From contig NW_006496932.1 in NCBI RefSeq assembly GCF_000471905.2, positions 1,737,301-1,801,300 of the forward strand: a stretch of 64,000 nucleotides of DNA, written 5' to 3'. Of this stretch, positions 36,060 to 46,400 are shown piece after piece; within the stretch, counting starts at the first letter, position 1, and every line of letters begins with the position of its first letter. The translations under genes and the position numbers were made by a program. The stretch is from Amborella trichopoda (lineage: Eukaryota > Streptophyta > Magnoliopsida > Amborellales > Amborellaceae). The notes beneath the pieces were generated by a model, which saw nothing but the letters and a program-made list of their open reading frames with translations, did no database searches and had not been told where the DNA came from.

Positions 36060-37217
36060 ATGGGTCGTAACCCTAGAAACCACTCAATCCGTAAGAGTTA
36101 TTTGAACAAAGATCAACATAGATACTCATGTTCCCGTGCTTATCTGAGAGTGATCGAAAGGGCATATCAGCATGTTCAATATGAAAAATCTCAAAATTCG
36201 AAAACTAATATTTCACATGACGTTTCTACACCATTGACAAATACTATTCATTCACCAGCACAACATCCATGACCACTCTGAGAGAAGAGATCCTTTACAT
36301 ATGGATATTTCTCATGGAATATATCCATCAGTTTTTTAGAATACTTCAGTTATAGACACAATAGTACGAACTCAAAATCATTGTCATTCTATACATATTT
36401 TGCTCACATATTTTTGGAGAAAGAAAAACATCTAAACTTCATTATTCTGCTTTCATTTCAGATACACCATTGACAAATACTATTTTTTCATCATCAAACC
36501 AATTCTCCAATGACAATATCCCTTGCCACTTGGAGATAAGAGATCATTGCATATGGATATAGATAATGGAATATATCCATCAGCTTCCGATGATACCTCA
36601 TGTATTATTGACAATGACAATGGGTGCCGTCTCAAGCCTCCCATTATTTGTCGACGTTATCATGCAATCAAATTTCAATATGAACCTCCATATTTCTATT
36701 GTGGAGGAGGTGGAGTGGAGTTAACTCACCTAGATATTCTGAATGAACTTTATGAATTATTTACCCAATCATCATATTTTACAAGCTAACTCAAAAAGAA
36801 TATTCAAGGATGTAGTGGTGCATTCCAAGTTACTATGTTTGTTACTGGAGATGATAAAGCAAGTTCTCAAAACAGAAGCGGCGCATATAGTTTTAAAGTG
36901 AAAGGGCATGTCAACCAACGCCTTCCATCTCTAATCCCTAATGAACACTCCCCGAAGTTCTTACAGTTTTATTTCTATGATACAGAGAATGAAGTTGGCA
37001 ATTGTCTCAAACATTACAACATGTTAAACCCCACATTGATTGAGCTCCTTCCACATATTTTACATAAATATAACCCCTATGTCTCAGTTCTTCGAAGCTT
37101 GATTCATTATCATGATTTAAGACCATGTCGATTAGTTATCAATTGTGACCCAAGATTGGATTAAAGAGTTTACAATAAACCTATTGCATCACAAGTTGCT
37201 TACTTAGAGTTATAGTA
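36060..37217 (+). pseudogene. Helitron helicase-like N-terminal fragment
   Basis: Degenerate plus-strand frames match the N-terminal (Helitron_like_N) region of plant Helitron Rep/helicase proteins. 36618-36786 has a cysteine-poor version of the C-x-x-C-x-A-K-x-F-x-x-E-P-P box (CRRYHAIKFQYEPPYF) then LYELF. The same frame continues after a TAA at 36787 with AYSFKVKGHVNQRL, FLQFYFYDTENEVGN, HKYNPYVSVLRSL and DLRPCRLVINCDPRLD, then, past a second in-frame TAA (37162-37164), RVYNKPIASQVAYLEL. The Rep catalytic motifs and helicase domain are absent. Upstream 36060-36270 may be the protein's start. A truncated relic; Helitron termini (5' TC, 3' hairpin plus CTRR) were not found. Confidence 0.82.
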
Positions 37218-37570
37218 CAACATTATTGTCAATTATTCATCATTCATAAGTTCATTACGTTACGGGAAATTAAAAATAAAAATAATTATACAGTTTGTTC
37301 ATATATATGAGAAAATCGTGATTGCTTATTTTATTCCTACGTGCATATAATTCAACTAGTTTAAAATCAAATAAACCAATTTAGCTCTATTCTACAAGGT
37401 TCCTTTGGGTACCTTCTACAAAAAAATATTTAAAAATGCTTAAATTGCCTATATTCTTGATTCATGACCCGAAACAAGGAGTGGTCATTCAATGATTTGG
37501 TACCACTTAAAAACAAATGACATCAATATTCTTACTTGTTTATAGGTGAAAACGAAATTTTAATTTTTTT
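37218..37570. other. Intergenic, nothing recognised
   Basis: AT-rich sequence between the Helitron fragment and a long inverted repeat. Confidence 0.4.
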
Positions 37571-38181
37571 TAAAGAGAAAATATCATTAAAGGGCATAAA
37601 GCCAATGAAGGGGTCAATTTTTTTATTTCAATTAGAAACTTTCTCAATAATTGTTTTAAAAATACCTAAATTATCTTTATTCAGTATTGGCATGTGGAGC
37701 AATCATGGGCATTGATGTAATTTGATCCTAATAAGTCTCAACTAAATGATGAAAATCCCTTAGTTGTTTCACATTTAAAAAAAAAAACACATTATTCAGT
37801 ATTAGTAATGTGGAATAACAAGGGGTATTTTTGTAATTTAATAATACACGAAGTATATAAGCACAAATGATAAAAAAAATACAACTAATTGTTATGCATT
37901 ACTAATACTAAAAAAATTATTCCTTATTTGAAATAAGGAACAAGTAGAGGTATTTATATCATTTGTTTGAAGCCTCTTAGGGGTTAAATTAGAAATGTTC
38001 ATGATTGTTCCGCATTCCAAATACAGAATAAGGGCAATTTAAATATTTAAAATTTTTATTGAAGAGGTATCTAATCGAAACAAAAAAAAAAGTATACCCT
38101 CAAATTTTACTTGAAAACAATTGACCCCTCTAATGATATTATAAGGGATTTTATGCCCTTTAATTATATTTTTCTAAAAGA
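37571..38181. repeat. ~610-bp imperfect inverted repeat (foldback element)
   Basis: The left arm begins with gaaaatatcattaaagggca and aaggggtcaattt; the right arm ends with the inverse, aaattgacccctc...tgccctttaatta. Inner boxes (ttattcagtattggcatgtg near 37676 and attccaaatacagaataag near 38012) are also inverted relatives. No coding capacity. Compatible with a long-TIR MITE or foldback transposon. Confidence 0.65.
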
Positions 38182-38673
38182 AGGACAAATAGGAACCATT
38201 GACAGGGAATTTCAATGAAAAAAAAATAAAATTTCCTGACTTGAACAGTGGGGTAGAATTATCATTTTTCTTGAAGCACGATAATTAGAGAAAAATGTTA
38301 TATTGCCCTCCACATTTAGGGTTAGGAACTTGTAAAAAGGATTTTCCAATGAAAAATAGAGAGTCCTTCAACCAGTATCAAGGGATGGTATAATTATCCA
38401 CTTAATTCAAGTCAAATGACTATATTACACCTCCATGTTCATGGTCAAGAACTTGGAATAAACACATCTGGTGAAAAGGAGATGAGTCGGGTTACTAGGA
38501 TTAAACAACCAAGATATATTCATCATTTGTGCGTTTCGAAAAAAACGACATATTCATTATTTACCTCACTCGCTTGAGTCAAACAACGTAAATACCGCTT
38601 TCTGTTTATGTTTACGAATATGGAACAAGAGATTTTAATATAAAAAAATAAATTTTTGATTCTTAATCCTGTA

Positions 38674-38706
<33 letters not shown>

Positions 38707-39007
38707 TTGGATAACTTAAATAAGGCTAAATCATGAAACTACCTTTAATTGTTTACAGGAAATCTTAAATATTTTTAAATCAAAATCCCACGAAGTTACC
38801 TGAATAGAATATCACAAGTCGGTTTTCCAAAACCTAGCAAAATATATACAAAAGGGCCAATTATGATTAGCTCCAAGAGGCCCTTAGAATCACTAAATTT
38901 TCACCTTTTCTTATTTTTGTATTATTTTATTTGATTCTCACCGATCCACCTAATCACCGTACAGCGAGTGGCCCAGTTCAACCACGTTGAACCGGTGTCT
39001 TCATAGC
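38182..39007. other. Intergenic with a TA microsatellite
   Basis: A perfect (TA)n run lies at 38676-38704. The stretch 38917-38950 (tttttgtattattttat then gattctcaccgatccac) recurs to the right of the next element at about 40415 and 40606. No gene. Confidence 0.6.
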
Positions 39008-40399
39008 CATTGATTTAAACTACGGTTCAGTTTTCTGGATCGAGCACTTCAAAAATCCATTCGGATCGGTGAATTGACGATTCGGATCGGGAATCGGCCG
39101 ATTCGGTCGAATTAAGCTCTAAAAAAATCCAAAAAAATTATTAAAATTAATTATAAATGTTGTCTTTTAATAATCCAATAAGAAATGATGGTACATCATT
39201 GTTAACTTTCATTTTTTTCATCAATTTGTGAATATTGATATGTTTTTTCTCTGTATAAACTTATGTTAACCATTAAATTTACATCACACATACGAAAAAT
39301 CATATAATTGTCATAGATAAAATATATAATCATACATGGACTACTATAAAGAGTAGATTTAATTGATAAGAAATGGCCATCAAAATCTCAAATTGGCGGA
39401 AAGCCCTAATCCCCTAAAAAAACCCAAAGTATTACAAACCAACTTACTATAATCCAAATTTATTACAACCTAATTAACTATAATGTTATATGTTGAAATT
39501 ATAATTGTTGGTTTAAATTTTATAATTATTTTATTGTACAAATAATAACAAATCTAAAATATTTTGTATACGATCTAATTTAAAATATATTATTGAGAAC
39601 TGTAAGAAAGAAAATAAATTACATGATTTATAATGCAAAAATTAATAAATAAAATAAAATTTTGGTTAGAATATATTAGAATGCCTACCAATTTTTGAAA
39701 GAACACTTTAATTTTTTAAATTTTAAATTTTTTAGATTTCTAGAATAAATTTAGTAAAAAAGATTGTTAATAGAAAGAGAGAGATTTCAAATGGAATAAA
39801 TTTCCTTAAACGAAAATAAATTTTTTGATTTATAGCATAAAATTCGTAAAAAAGATTGTTAATAGAAAGAGAGATTTTAAAAAAAATTTATTTTCTGCTT
39901 ATTTTTATTGTCAACAAAAAAAAAAAAAAATGTGTCCTAGGCAGAATCAAACTTGAGACGTGATGGCGATGACTCTACCGTGAAAGTGATAACCACTCTA
40001 CCACATCAGCACAAGTGTAATTGTTTTCTACATTAATAATACTTATCTAAATTCCGTTGTAATTTAACGCACCGTGGGAATTATCCCACATCCAATAGCG
40101 AGCTTTAGTTTTGCTTCTATACATTGCTTTGTAAGTTTATAAAGATTTGTGCTCGTGTGCCCGAGGTTGCCATCCACGTGCGCCCGATGGATGACGGTAG
40201 TCTTCTACGTGTGGACTATGGAGAATCGGTGTTTTGGTACGTATTCGCTATGTGACGTCAAGCAGTTCATTGTATAGAACCGGCTTGTTCGTTCTAGAAC
40301 TGGGCGGTTCCCAGTTTTACACTGGAATCGGCACGGGGTAACCGATTCCCGTGCTGACTCGGGCGAGTCCGTTGCGACTCGTCGATTTTTAAATCATTG
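39008..40399. mobile_element. Non-autonomous hAT-type element related to the 60-kb hAT transposon
   Basis: The left terminus cattgatttaaactacgg and right terminus ccgtt...tttttaaatcattg are inverted relatives. The first ~370 bp (39035-39380) runs parallel to the 3' end of the hAT element at 59916-60270, sharing aaaaaaattattaaaatt, gaatattgatatgtt, aatttacatcacaca and catacatggactac. The interior lacks transposase sequence and is very AT-rich, so this is probably an internally deleted, trans-mobilised derivative. No clean 8-bp target duplication was seen. Confidence 0.65.
39933..40013 (-). other. tRNA-like sequence (SINE head or tRNA pseudogene)
   Basis: The minus strand reads tgatgtggtagagtggttat then cac, close to a tRNA D-arm/A-box (as in tRNA-Val/Glu types). 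A 5-bp anticodon-like stem around cacggt and agtttgattctgcc (degenerate B-box) follow about 50 bp later. An uninterrupted run of T follows at 39916-39930 (minus strand), like a Pol III terminator or SINE tail. The acceptor stem does not pair well and the anticodon loop has six bases, so it is not a functional tRNA. Confidence 0.4.
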
Positions 40400-40676
40400 T
40401 TAAAAGCACATTCAGTATTTTTGTATTATTTTATACGATTCTTACCGATCCACTAGTATAGGAAAAATCAAACTAGAACGGTCGTTCTAGAATCGGGCAG
40501 TTCCCGGTTTTACACTGGAATCGGCATGGGGTAACCGATTCCCGTGCCGACTCGAGCGAGTCCGTTGCGACTCGCCGATTTTTAAATCACTATTCAAAAC
40601 ACATTCGGTATTTTTGTATTATGTTATGCGATTCTCACCAATCCATGGTACTAGTATAGGAAAAATCAAACTGGAA
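40290..40676. repeat. Two direct ~193-bp tandem units at the right end of the hAT derivative
   Basis: Unit 1 starts at 40290 and unit 2 at 40483. Both contain cgttctaga, cagttttacactggaatcgg / cggttttacactggaatcgg, gtccgttgcgactcg, tttttaaatca and tactagtataggaaaaatca-type words. The element terminus is therefore duplicated. Confidence 0.8.
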
Positions 40677-41379
40677 CGGTTAACCAGAAGTAGGGCTAGA
40701 AGTGGTTTAACTAGCCTACGTAGTTAATTGGGCAGTTCAACTAGCCTAATCAAGTGAGTCCCGGGTGGCAAAAACAGTGAAAAAAAATAAAAAAATATAT
40801 GAAAAGTATATTTAAAGCATGATTAAAAAAAAAATCCAAATAAAGTTGAAAATTAATGAAAAATAGATTTTAAAGATTCGATTTGTGTCCAAGTGTATTT
40901 TTAAAATTTTCTAAAAAAAGATAGAAGAATATAAAAATAAGTATTAATGGCCAAAACAATTTTCAATCTTTGCCAAAATAATAAAAAATAGTAAAAAATT
41001 TATTACAAACAAAATTTCTTATTTTTTTAGATTTTATATAAATTATTTTGAAATTTTTTTAAAAATATCTTGCCACCAGTTCACCAAAACCGGAATAGCC
41101 TTCATCATCATCTTCCTACCTCTTCTCTCATGCAGCAAAGGGGAATCACCTTTGCTTCTGTGTGCCATTTCTGTCATTTTAATGGTGGTAATATTTGTCA
41201 TATTTTGCTTGCATATGTTTTCTCATGGGAGATTTGAAGGTCAATAGCATGGCGATGTGGAAAACGCTTTATTACATATTGTTCTATTGCAGCTACACTG
41301 CGGAAATAGTTATCATTCAAGTTCAAGTTTGATAATATTATCAATATTTGACATTCTTTATTCTTCACAACTATATGGA
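40677..41379. other. Intergenic, nothing recognised
   Basis: Mostly AT-rich. The right end (from about 41100) may already be decayed LINE sequence joining the RNase H fragment. Confidence 0.4.
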
Positions 41380-42010
41380 TGATTTGGGAGGAGCGGAACC
41401 ACTGTATGTTTCAAGGAATGACACTCACTCTTGAGAAGTTGATTTGAATAATCACCTACCATGTTCATGATTTGACGGATGCTAAGGCATGGACTTACCA
41501 CACCTCAGAAAAGGCAATTACTGAGAATTTATGACATATGTGGCAGTAGAAAACGATCAAGTTACTCATAACAGTGGCATGAGCTTTTCTACATTCACAA
41601 CATTTTAAGCTAAATATTGATGGGTCTTCTATTCAGAATCTAAGTCAAGCTGATTGTGGGGGCTTGAGACAGGATGATGGACCTTTCATTGCTGCTTTTT
41701 TGGTTCATCTTGGAATTGCTTCCAATAATTATACATAATTTCGAGGTTTATAAGAGGGTGTTGATTTAGCCACTCAAATGGAATGCTTCCCTCTTCAAAT
41801 TGAGAGTGATTCATGGTGTTTGATGTTCTTGCCAAAAAGGTTAAAGTTTTTGCGGAGGCCACTATTTGGCGCTTTAGGCCTCCAGATTTTCTTAACCTTC
41901 ATTTACTTCATGATGTGGCGCAATTATCCTATTGTAGGGTTATCTGATAGTACGATATAATTTTTTCTGTCTTTTATTAATGAAAAACGGTTAGAGTTAT
42001 ACAAAAAAAA
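41380..42010 (+). mobile_element. L1-type LINE 3' end (RNase H domain relic)
   Basis: The plus-strand frame gives KLNIDGSS, then an FRGL/EGVDLATQMECFPLQIESDSW stretch, the pattern of the RNase H domain that ends plant L1 ORF2 (KxNxDGSs ... E-LA-xxGxxxxxxExDS). Stops interrupt it. It ends in an AT-rich tail with an A-run at 42002-42010, consistent with a LINE poly(A) tail. The remainder of the LINE is absent. Confidence 0.78.
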
Positions 42011-42057
42011 TCGGAAGTAGCCATTTCGATCTAACCGGGCAATAGAATTGGATGCGA

Positions 42058-43176
42058 CTAGTATAGAGCTGAGGCTCTAAACAATCAAAGTAAAACGCAC
42101 CGTCAAATAGTGTTGAGAAATGTGGTTTCAACATTGGAAATCTTAGTGATAGCCTTAAAATATATTTCCATTTTTAATTATAATATTTAAAGCTTAAAAA
42201 ATGGTGTAAATTGAGCAGATTTACGAAAACTTGAAAATCTTGAAAATTGACAATATAAAAATACGTTACAAGATGCACTATTTTCAAAACTTGAAATCCA
42301 TTTTTTCTCATGTCCATGCATCGTGATGTCAAGATGATCATTTTGAAGATATTTGGGCATCAAAACAACTTCTTATAATGACATTAAGGGAAACTTACAT
42401 AAAAATCAATTATACTTTGTATTATTACGGATATACTAAATAGTTCCCGTTATTACATGTATATCCGTTTTTTATTTTTTATCACGCAATTTTAAAAAAA
42501 GGACCACTTTACCATTTTTCGGATGTTCAACATCCGAAAATAGGCCGAAAGTTAAACGTTAAATTTCTTATTTTCGGATGTTAAACATCCGAAATTAAGG
42601 GATTTTCGGATGTTCAAAATCCGAAAATACCCCGATAGTTTAACGTTAAGTATACCATTTTCGGAAGTTGAACATCCAAATTTAAGAGATTTTCGGATGT
42701 TGAACATCCAAAAATACCATGATAGTTAAGTAAACCTTCGTCTTCTTTGTTTTTAGATGTTGAACATCCTAAAATCTCTTAAATTCGGATGTTCAACATC
42801 TGAAAATGTTATACTTAATGTTAAATTATCAGGGTATTTTCGGATGTTGAACATCCAAAAATTCCTTAATTTCGAATGTTCAGCATCCGAAAATAGGAAA
42901 TTTAACGTTTTAACTTTAGGCCCATTTTCGAATGATGAACATCTGAAAATCCCATCAATTCGGATGTTCAACATTCGAAAAATGGTAAGTGGTCTTTTTT
43001 TTTAAATTGCATTATAAAAGATAAACAACTGACATACATATAATAACGGAAACTATTTGATATATCCGTAATAACGTAAAGTATAACAGATTTTTATGTA
43101 ATTTTTTTAATTTTTTAAATAGGCTCTAATTTGAATGTTAAGAGACCCGGCTCTATATAAATAAACTTTTTCCCTT
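42058..43176 (-). mobile_element. MITE of the recurrent window family (copy E), split by a foldback insertion
   Basis: Left part 42058-42390 and right part 43104-43176 together match copy D in inverse orientation (left tatagagctgaggctctaaa, core ttgaaaatcttgaaaattga, right end ctctatataaataaactttt then tccc). The family continuity resumes across 42391-43103, so the internal block is a later insertion. Confidence 0.75.
42391..43103. repeat. ~713-bp foldback with an array of CGGATGTTNAACATCCG palindromes
   Basis: Arms 42391-42708 and 42758-43103 are inverted copies of each other (outer ttacataaaaatc / gatttttatgtaa; then ttattacggatatac / gatatatccgtaataa; then accactttaccatttttcgg / cgaaaaatggtaagtggt). 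Inside the arms a near-palindromic 17-mer of the type cggatgttgaacatccg occurs about 11 times. The spacer is about 50 bp. Non-coding, and about 400 bp upstream of the PWWP gene start codon. Confidence 0.85.
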
Positions 43177-43499
43177 AGGATTTGAGCGGCCTGATTTTTC
43201 CTGCATCTCCGGTAGACTGAGTCTCCGGTTCCAGCGCCGAACCGGTGCGTCTTGCAAACACGATAACGAAAATTTCATTTGATCCCAACCATGAAAAACG
43301 TAGAGAGAGAAAGAGAGGAGAGAGAGAGAGGGAGAAGAGAGAGAGAGGGAGAGAGACCAGGAGAACAGCAGGCAATAAGGAAGAGAAAGGGTTAGAAAAC
43401 ACATTTGTAACCCTAGTTTCATCCTTTTCCGCCAAAACAAGTTTCGTTCTCTACAAGAAAAATCCACCTCTGCAATGGCTTCCCCTATTTTCCAAAACC
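43177..43499 (+). promoter_or_regulatory. Promoter-proximal region and 5' UTR of the PWWP gene, with overlapping uORF
   Basis: A GA-rich purine tract at 43300-43357 (several agagagag runs) fits a plant 5' UTR. An upstream ATG at 43475 opens a frame MASPIFQNHGN that stops with TGA at 43508-43510, overlapping the main ATG at 43500. No clear TATA box; the promoter is hemmed in by the MITE ending at 43176. Confidence 0.55.
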
Positions 43500-46400
43500 A
43501 TGGCAATTGATGCAAAAGCTTGGGTTTCTGGTCCTTCCAGTTTCACTAGTTCCAAAAGCGATGATATTATTGATGTTGACGATGATGACAACTTTCCAAT
43601 CTCAAGCGTCTTTGCCCAGCCCGGAATCAGTCATTTTGTCAGTACCGGACACAATGGGAGTTTTGATGATGAGGAGGAGGATGATATTCCAATATCTAGG
43701 GTTTTTGCAATACCAAAATCTAGTAAACTGGTTGAGAACAGGCAAATTTCAAGGGATCTGGATGAGGAATTCGTTGAGGGCTCTGGTGAGGCGGTAGGGT
43801 TTCAGGGGTTTAGCAATTGTGATTTGGTGTGGGTGAAAGCCTTTGCTAACACATGGTGGCCTGGTTTGATTTGTGCAAAGGAAAAGCATCAAGTTTTGGT
43901 TAGCCTTTTTGCTCAGGAGACTATTGAATGGTTCGATCAATCCAAGGTACTCACTTTTGAGTCCCATTTTACTGGGAAAGTGAAGCAAGGGAAAAGAATT
44001 AGGGGCTTTGAAGAAGCCGTAGCTATAGCTTTGGAAGAATTGAGGAGGCAGTATGAATTGGAGTTTTCTTGTAGTTGCAGGAGTTTATTCAAATCAAGAG
44101 GTGAGAATTATTCAGGAGTTGATATTTTGGGGTGCAAAGAACCAGAGAACTATAGAACTAATCGAATTGATGAGTATAAGAATGGGGTCAAGCCATCTGA
44201 ATTGTTGGGTTTTGTTCATAAGGTGGCTGTTATGGCTTGGATTGACGATTCTGAAGCTATTGGTGCTGTTCAAGCAATGGCACAGGTCACAGCTTTTAGA
44301 GGCAATGATTATATTGCCCGTGATTGGTTTTATTGCGAAACTCTTAGGCTTTCAGAGTGCAATTCTGGCAGTGATGATACTGGAGGTATGATAAGAGAAG
44401 TGCTCTCTCTCTCTCTCTCTCACCAGCTATTATGTGTGTATCTCTCTGGCGCATGGATGTGTTTGTGGGAATAACCATAGTGGTGGTCATGTGAATTTGG
44501 GCATAATTTTTATTGCTGTTGAGAATCTTTAGATGAATGACTGCGTGATAGTTTTCTTTTGTGTTGAAAATTTCAGCAAATTTTGCAGTTACTTAGGACT
44601 GTAGCAGACCTTGAGAATACGTTGTGAATAGTATATTATATTCTATCTCCTTTACATTTTCTCTATCAATGATTTTCTCTAGAAAGGGTTGATGCACCAA
44701 ATGATGCTGAGTATTTGTATCCAGCACCAGTAATGGCAGTTTATGTGAATTTTCACCCATAATTTCTATTTTAGTTAAAACTTAGTGCAAAACTTCGCAG
44801 CTGAGTACATTGGAGATCTCTAAGCACCAGCCATATTGACTTTACTTTTGTATGCATTTCCCTTTACTTTTTCATTCCAAATATTATTCTTTGAAGTGAC
44901 CAATACATGCCAATGACATTTGACTTCTTCCAAAAATTAAATACTTATTGAATACTTCTATGCAAAGAACTGCATTTTAGGAGAGTTTTTTTTTTTTAGC
45001 AGAGCATCTTATTTTGTAAGAGTTTCCTAAGTAAATTTGCCTCTTTCACCTCTACAATCCTGAATTAATCAAGATTGATGGAGTCCATAGTGGGGTTTAT
45101 CAGAATGGTTTTAATGCGCCCCTTACAAAGTGAGTTATGGCTGTTGACATGCTTTATTAGTTTTTTTCTATGCGTGAGAAAGATGCCTACAGCTTTTGAC
45201 TTTCATGTTGTGATTCAAGCCAATTGGGCCTAAAATAGTGTTATTCTATTTTATTCAGTTTATTGCATTTTCTTTTGTTTTTTTTTTTGAAATTGTTAAC
45301 GGTTGTATTAAGGGAGAATACATCGTAACAGCGAGCTGCCCACAGGCCGGGCTTCTAGTCAAAAAATGGGCTAGACCAAAAAGGCCCTATACAAAAAATG
45401 AGTGGGGCTTATAAAAGTGTCCATTACAAAAGATTTACATAAGGAGCCAGTGGTTCCAAAAAGTCGAGACCACAAAAAACGTAAGTGTGGGACCCAAAGA
45501 ACTATCCAGTCCTCGAAGAGGGAAGAGATGCGCTAGCTACTTGCTTTGTTAGAAAGCTAATACTGTTGAGAGGTAGCGAAGAGGACAGATAGGCTAAAGA
45601 GAGGTTAGCGCTGGCTAGTGTTAGAGAGCTTGCTGGATGAGAGCAGAGCAGTCCTCAGTTTATTACATTTTCATTTACACTTTTCCTGCATAACTTACTT
45701 TTGTTACCAATGTTTTTTTGGCATTCAACATATCACTGATTATTAGAAGCTTCAGATATTATACACGTTTATGTTTCCGTGAGAATGAGCTGTTTATCGC
45801 TTGTGATATACCTCTCTGTGAATTGTGATCATTTTAAGTCTCTAACAGGCATTCAAAATGAGAGGAACTACTTTGATATTGACATACCAGAGGAGCCTCT
45901 TGAACATGGAGAAGACAATGGAACCAGTGGTTCATTCTCAGACCAACTGATGGGGAAAAGTGAGGCCTGTGTAACTAATCGAAGGGATTTAAGCTTGCTT
46001 TGGACGTTTCCTGAAGATTTTGAACCATTGCCAAGTGTTTTAATTGGAGATGTTTCTCGTTTAGGTTTGTTAGAAAAGGATTTGACTAACTCGAAAAAGT
46101 TTGTGGAGCAAGACCCATATATTGAAAATGTTATGCAAAGATCAGATATGGAGGCCACAAATGTTCGCAACTGCTGCATTCTCAATAGTGTGGATTATTC
46201 TGAAATCTCAAAAATTGGGTTTTGTTTAAACAATGATATTATATTGGATAATGACTTAGAAGAAGACCAGATCCAGGAAGGAATTGATTCAGAACATGGA
46301 CAAGTGAATAGGAGTTCTGTTTTTGTTTCTGTAATACAAACAGAGCCTGATATAGATAGAATTCTTCCTCATGAGAATGAATCTGATATGGGTAAATTGC

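Noticed and set aside
39933-40013. Functional tRNA gene
   Set aside because: The acceptor stem fails to pair and the anticodon loop has six bases; kept only as a tRNA-like sequence.
43245-43499. In-frame N-terminal extension of the PWWP protein (Arg/Glu-rich)
   Set aside because: The frame is open but has no ATG before 43500, and the Arg/Glu stretch is simply the translated GA tract of the 5' UTR.
44690-44770. Possible extra exon in the PWWP intron (ERVDAPNDAE-like reading after tttctctag)
   Set aside because: A plausible acceptor exists, but no suitable donor follows and exons 1 and 2 already join in phase.
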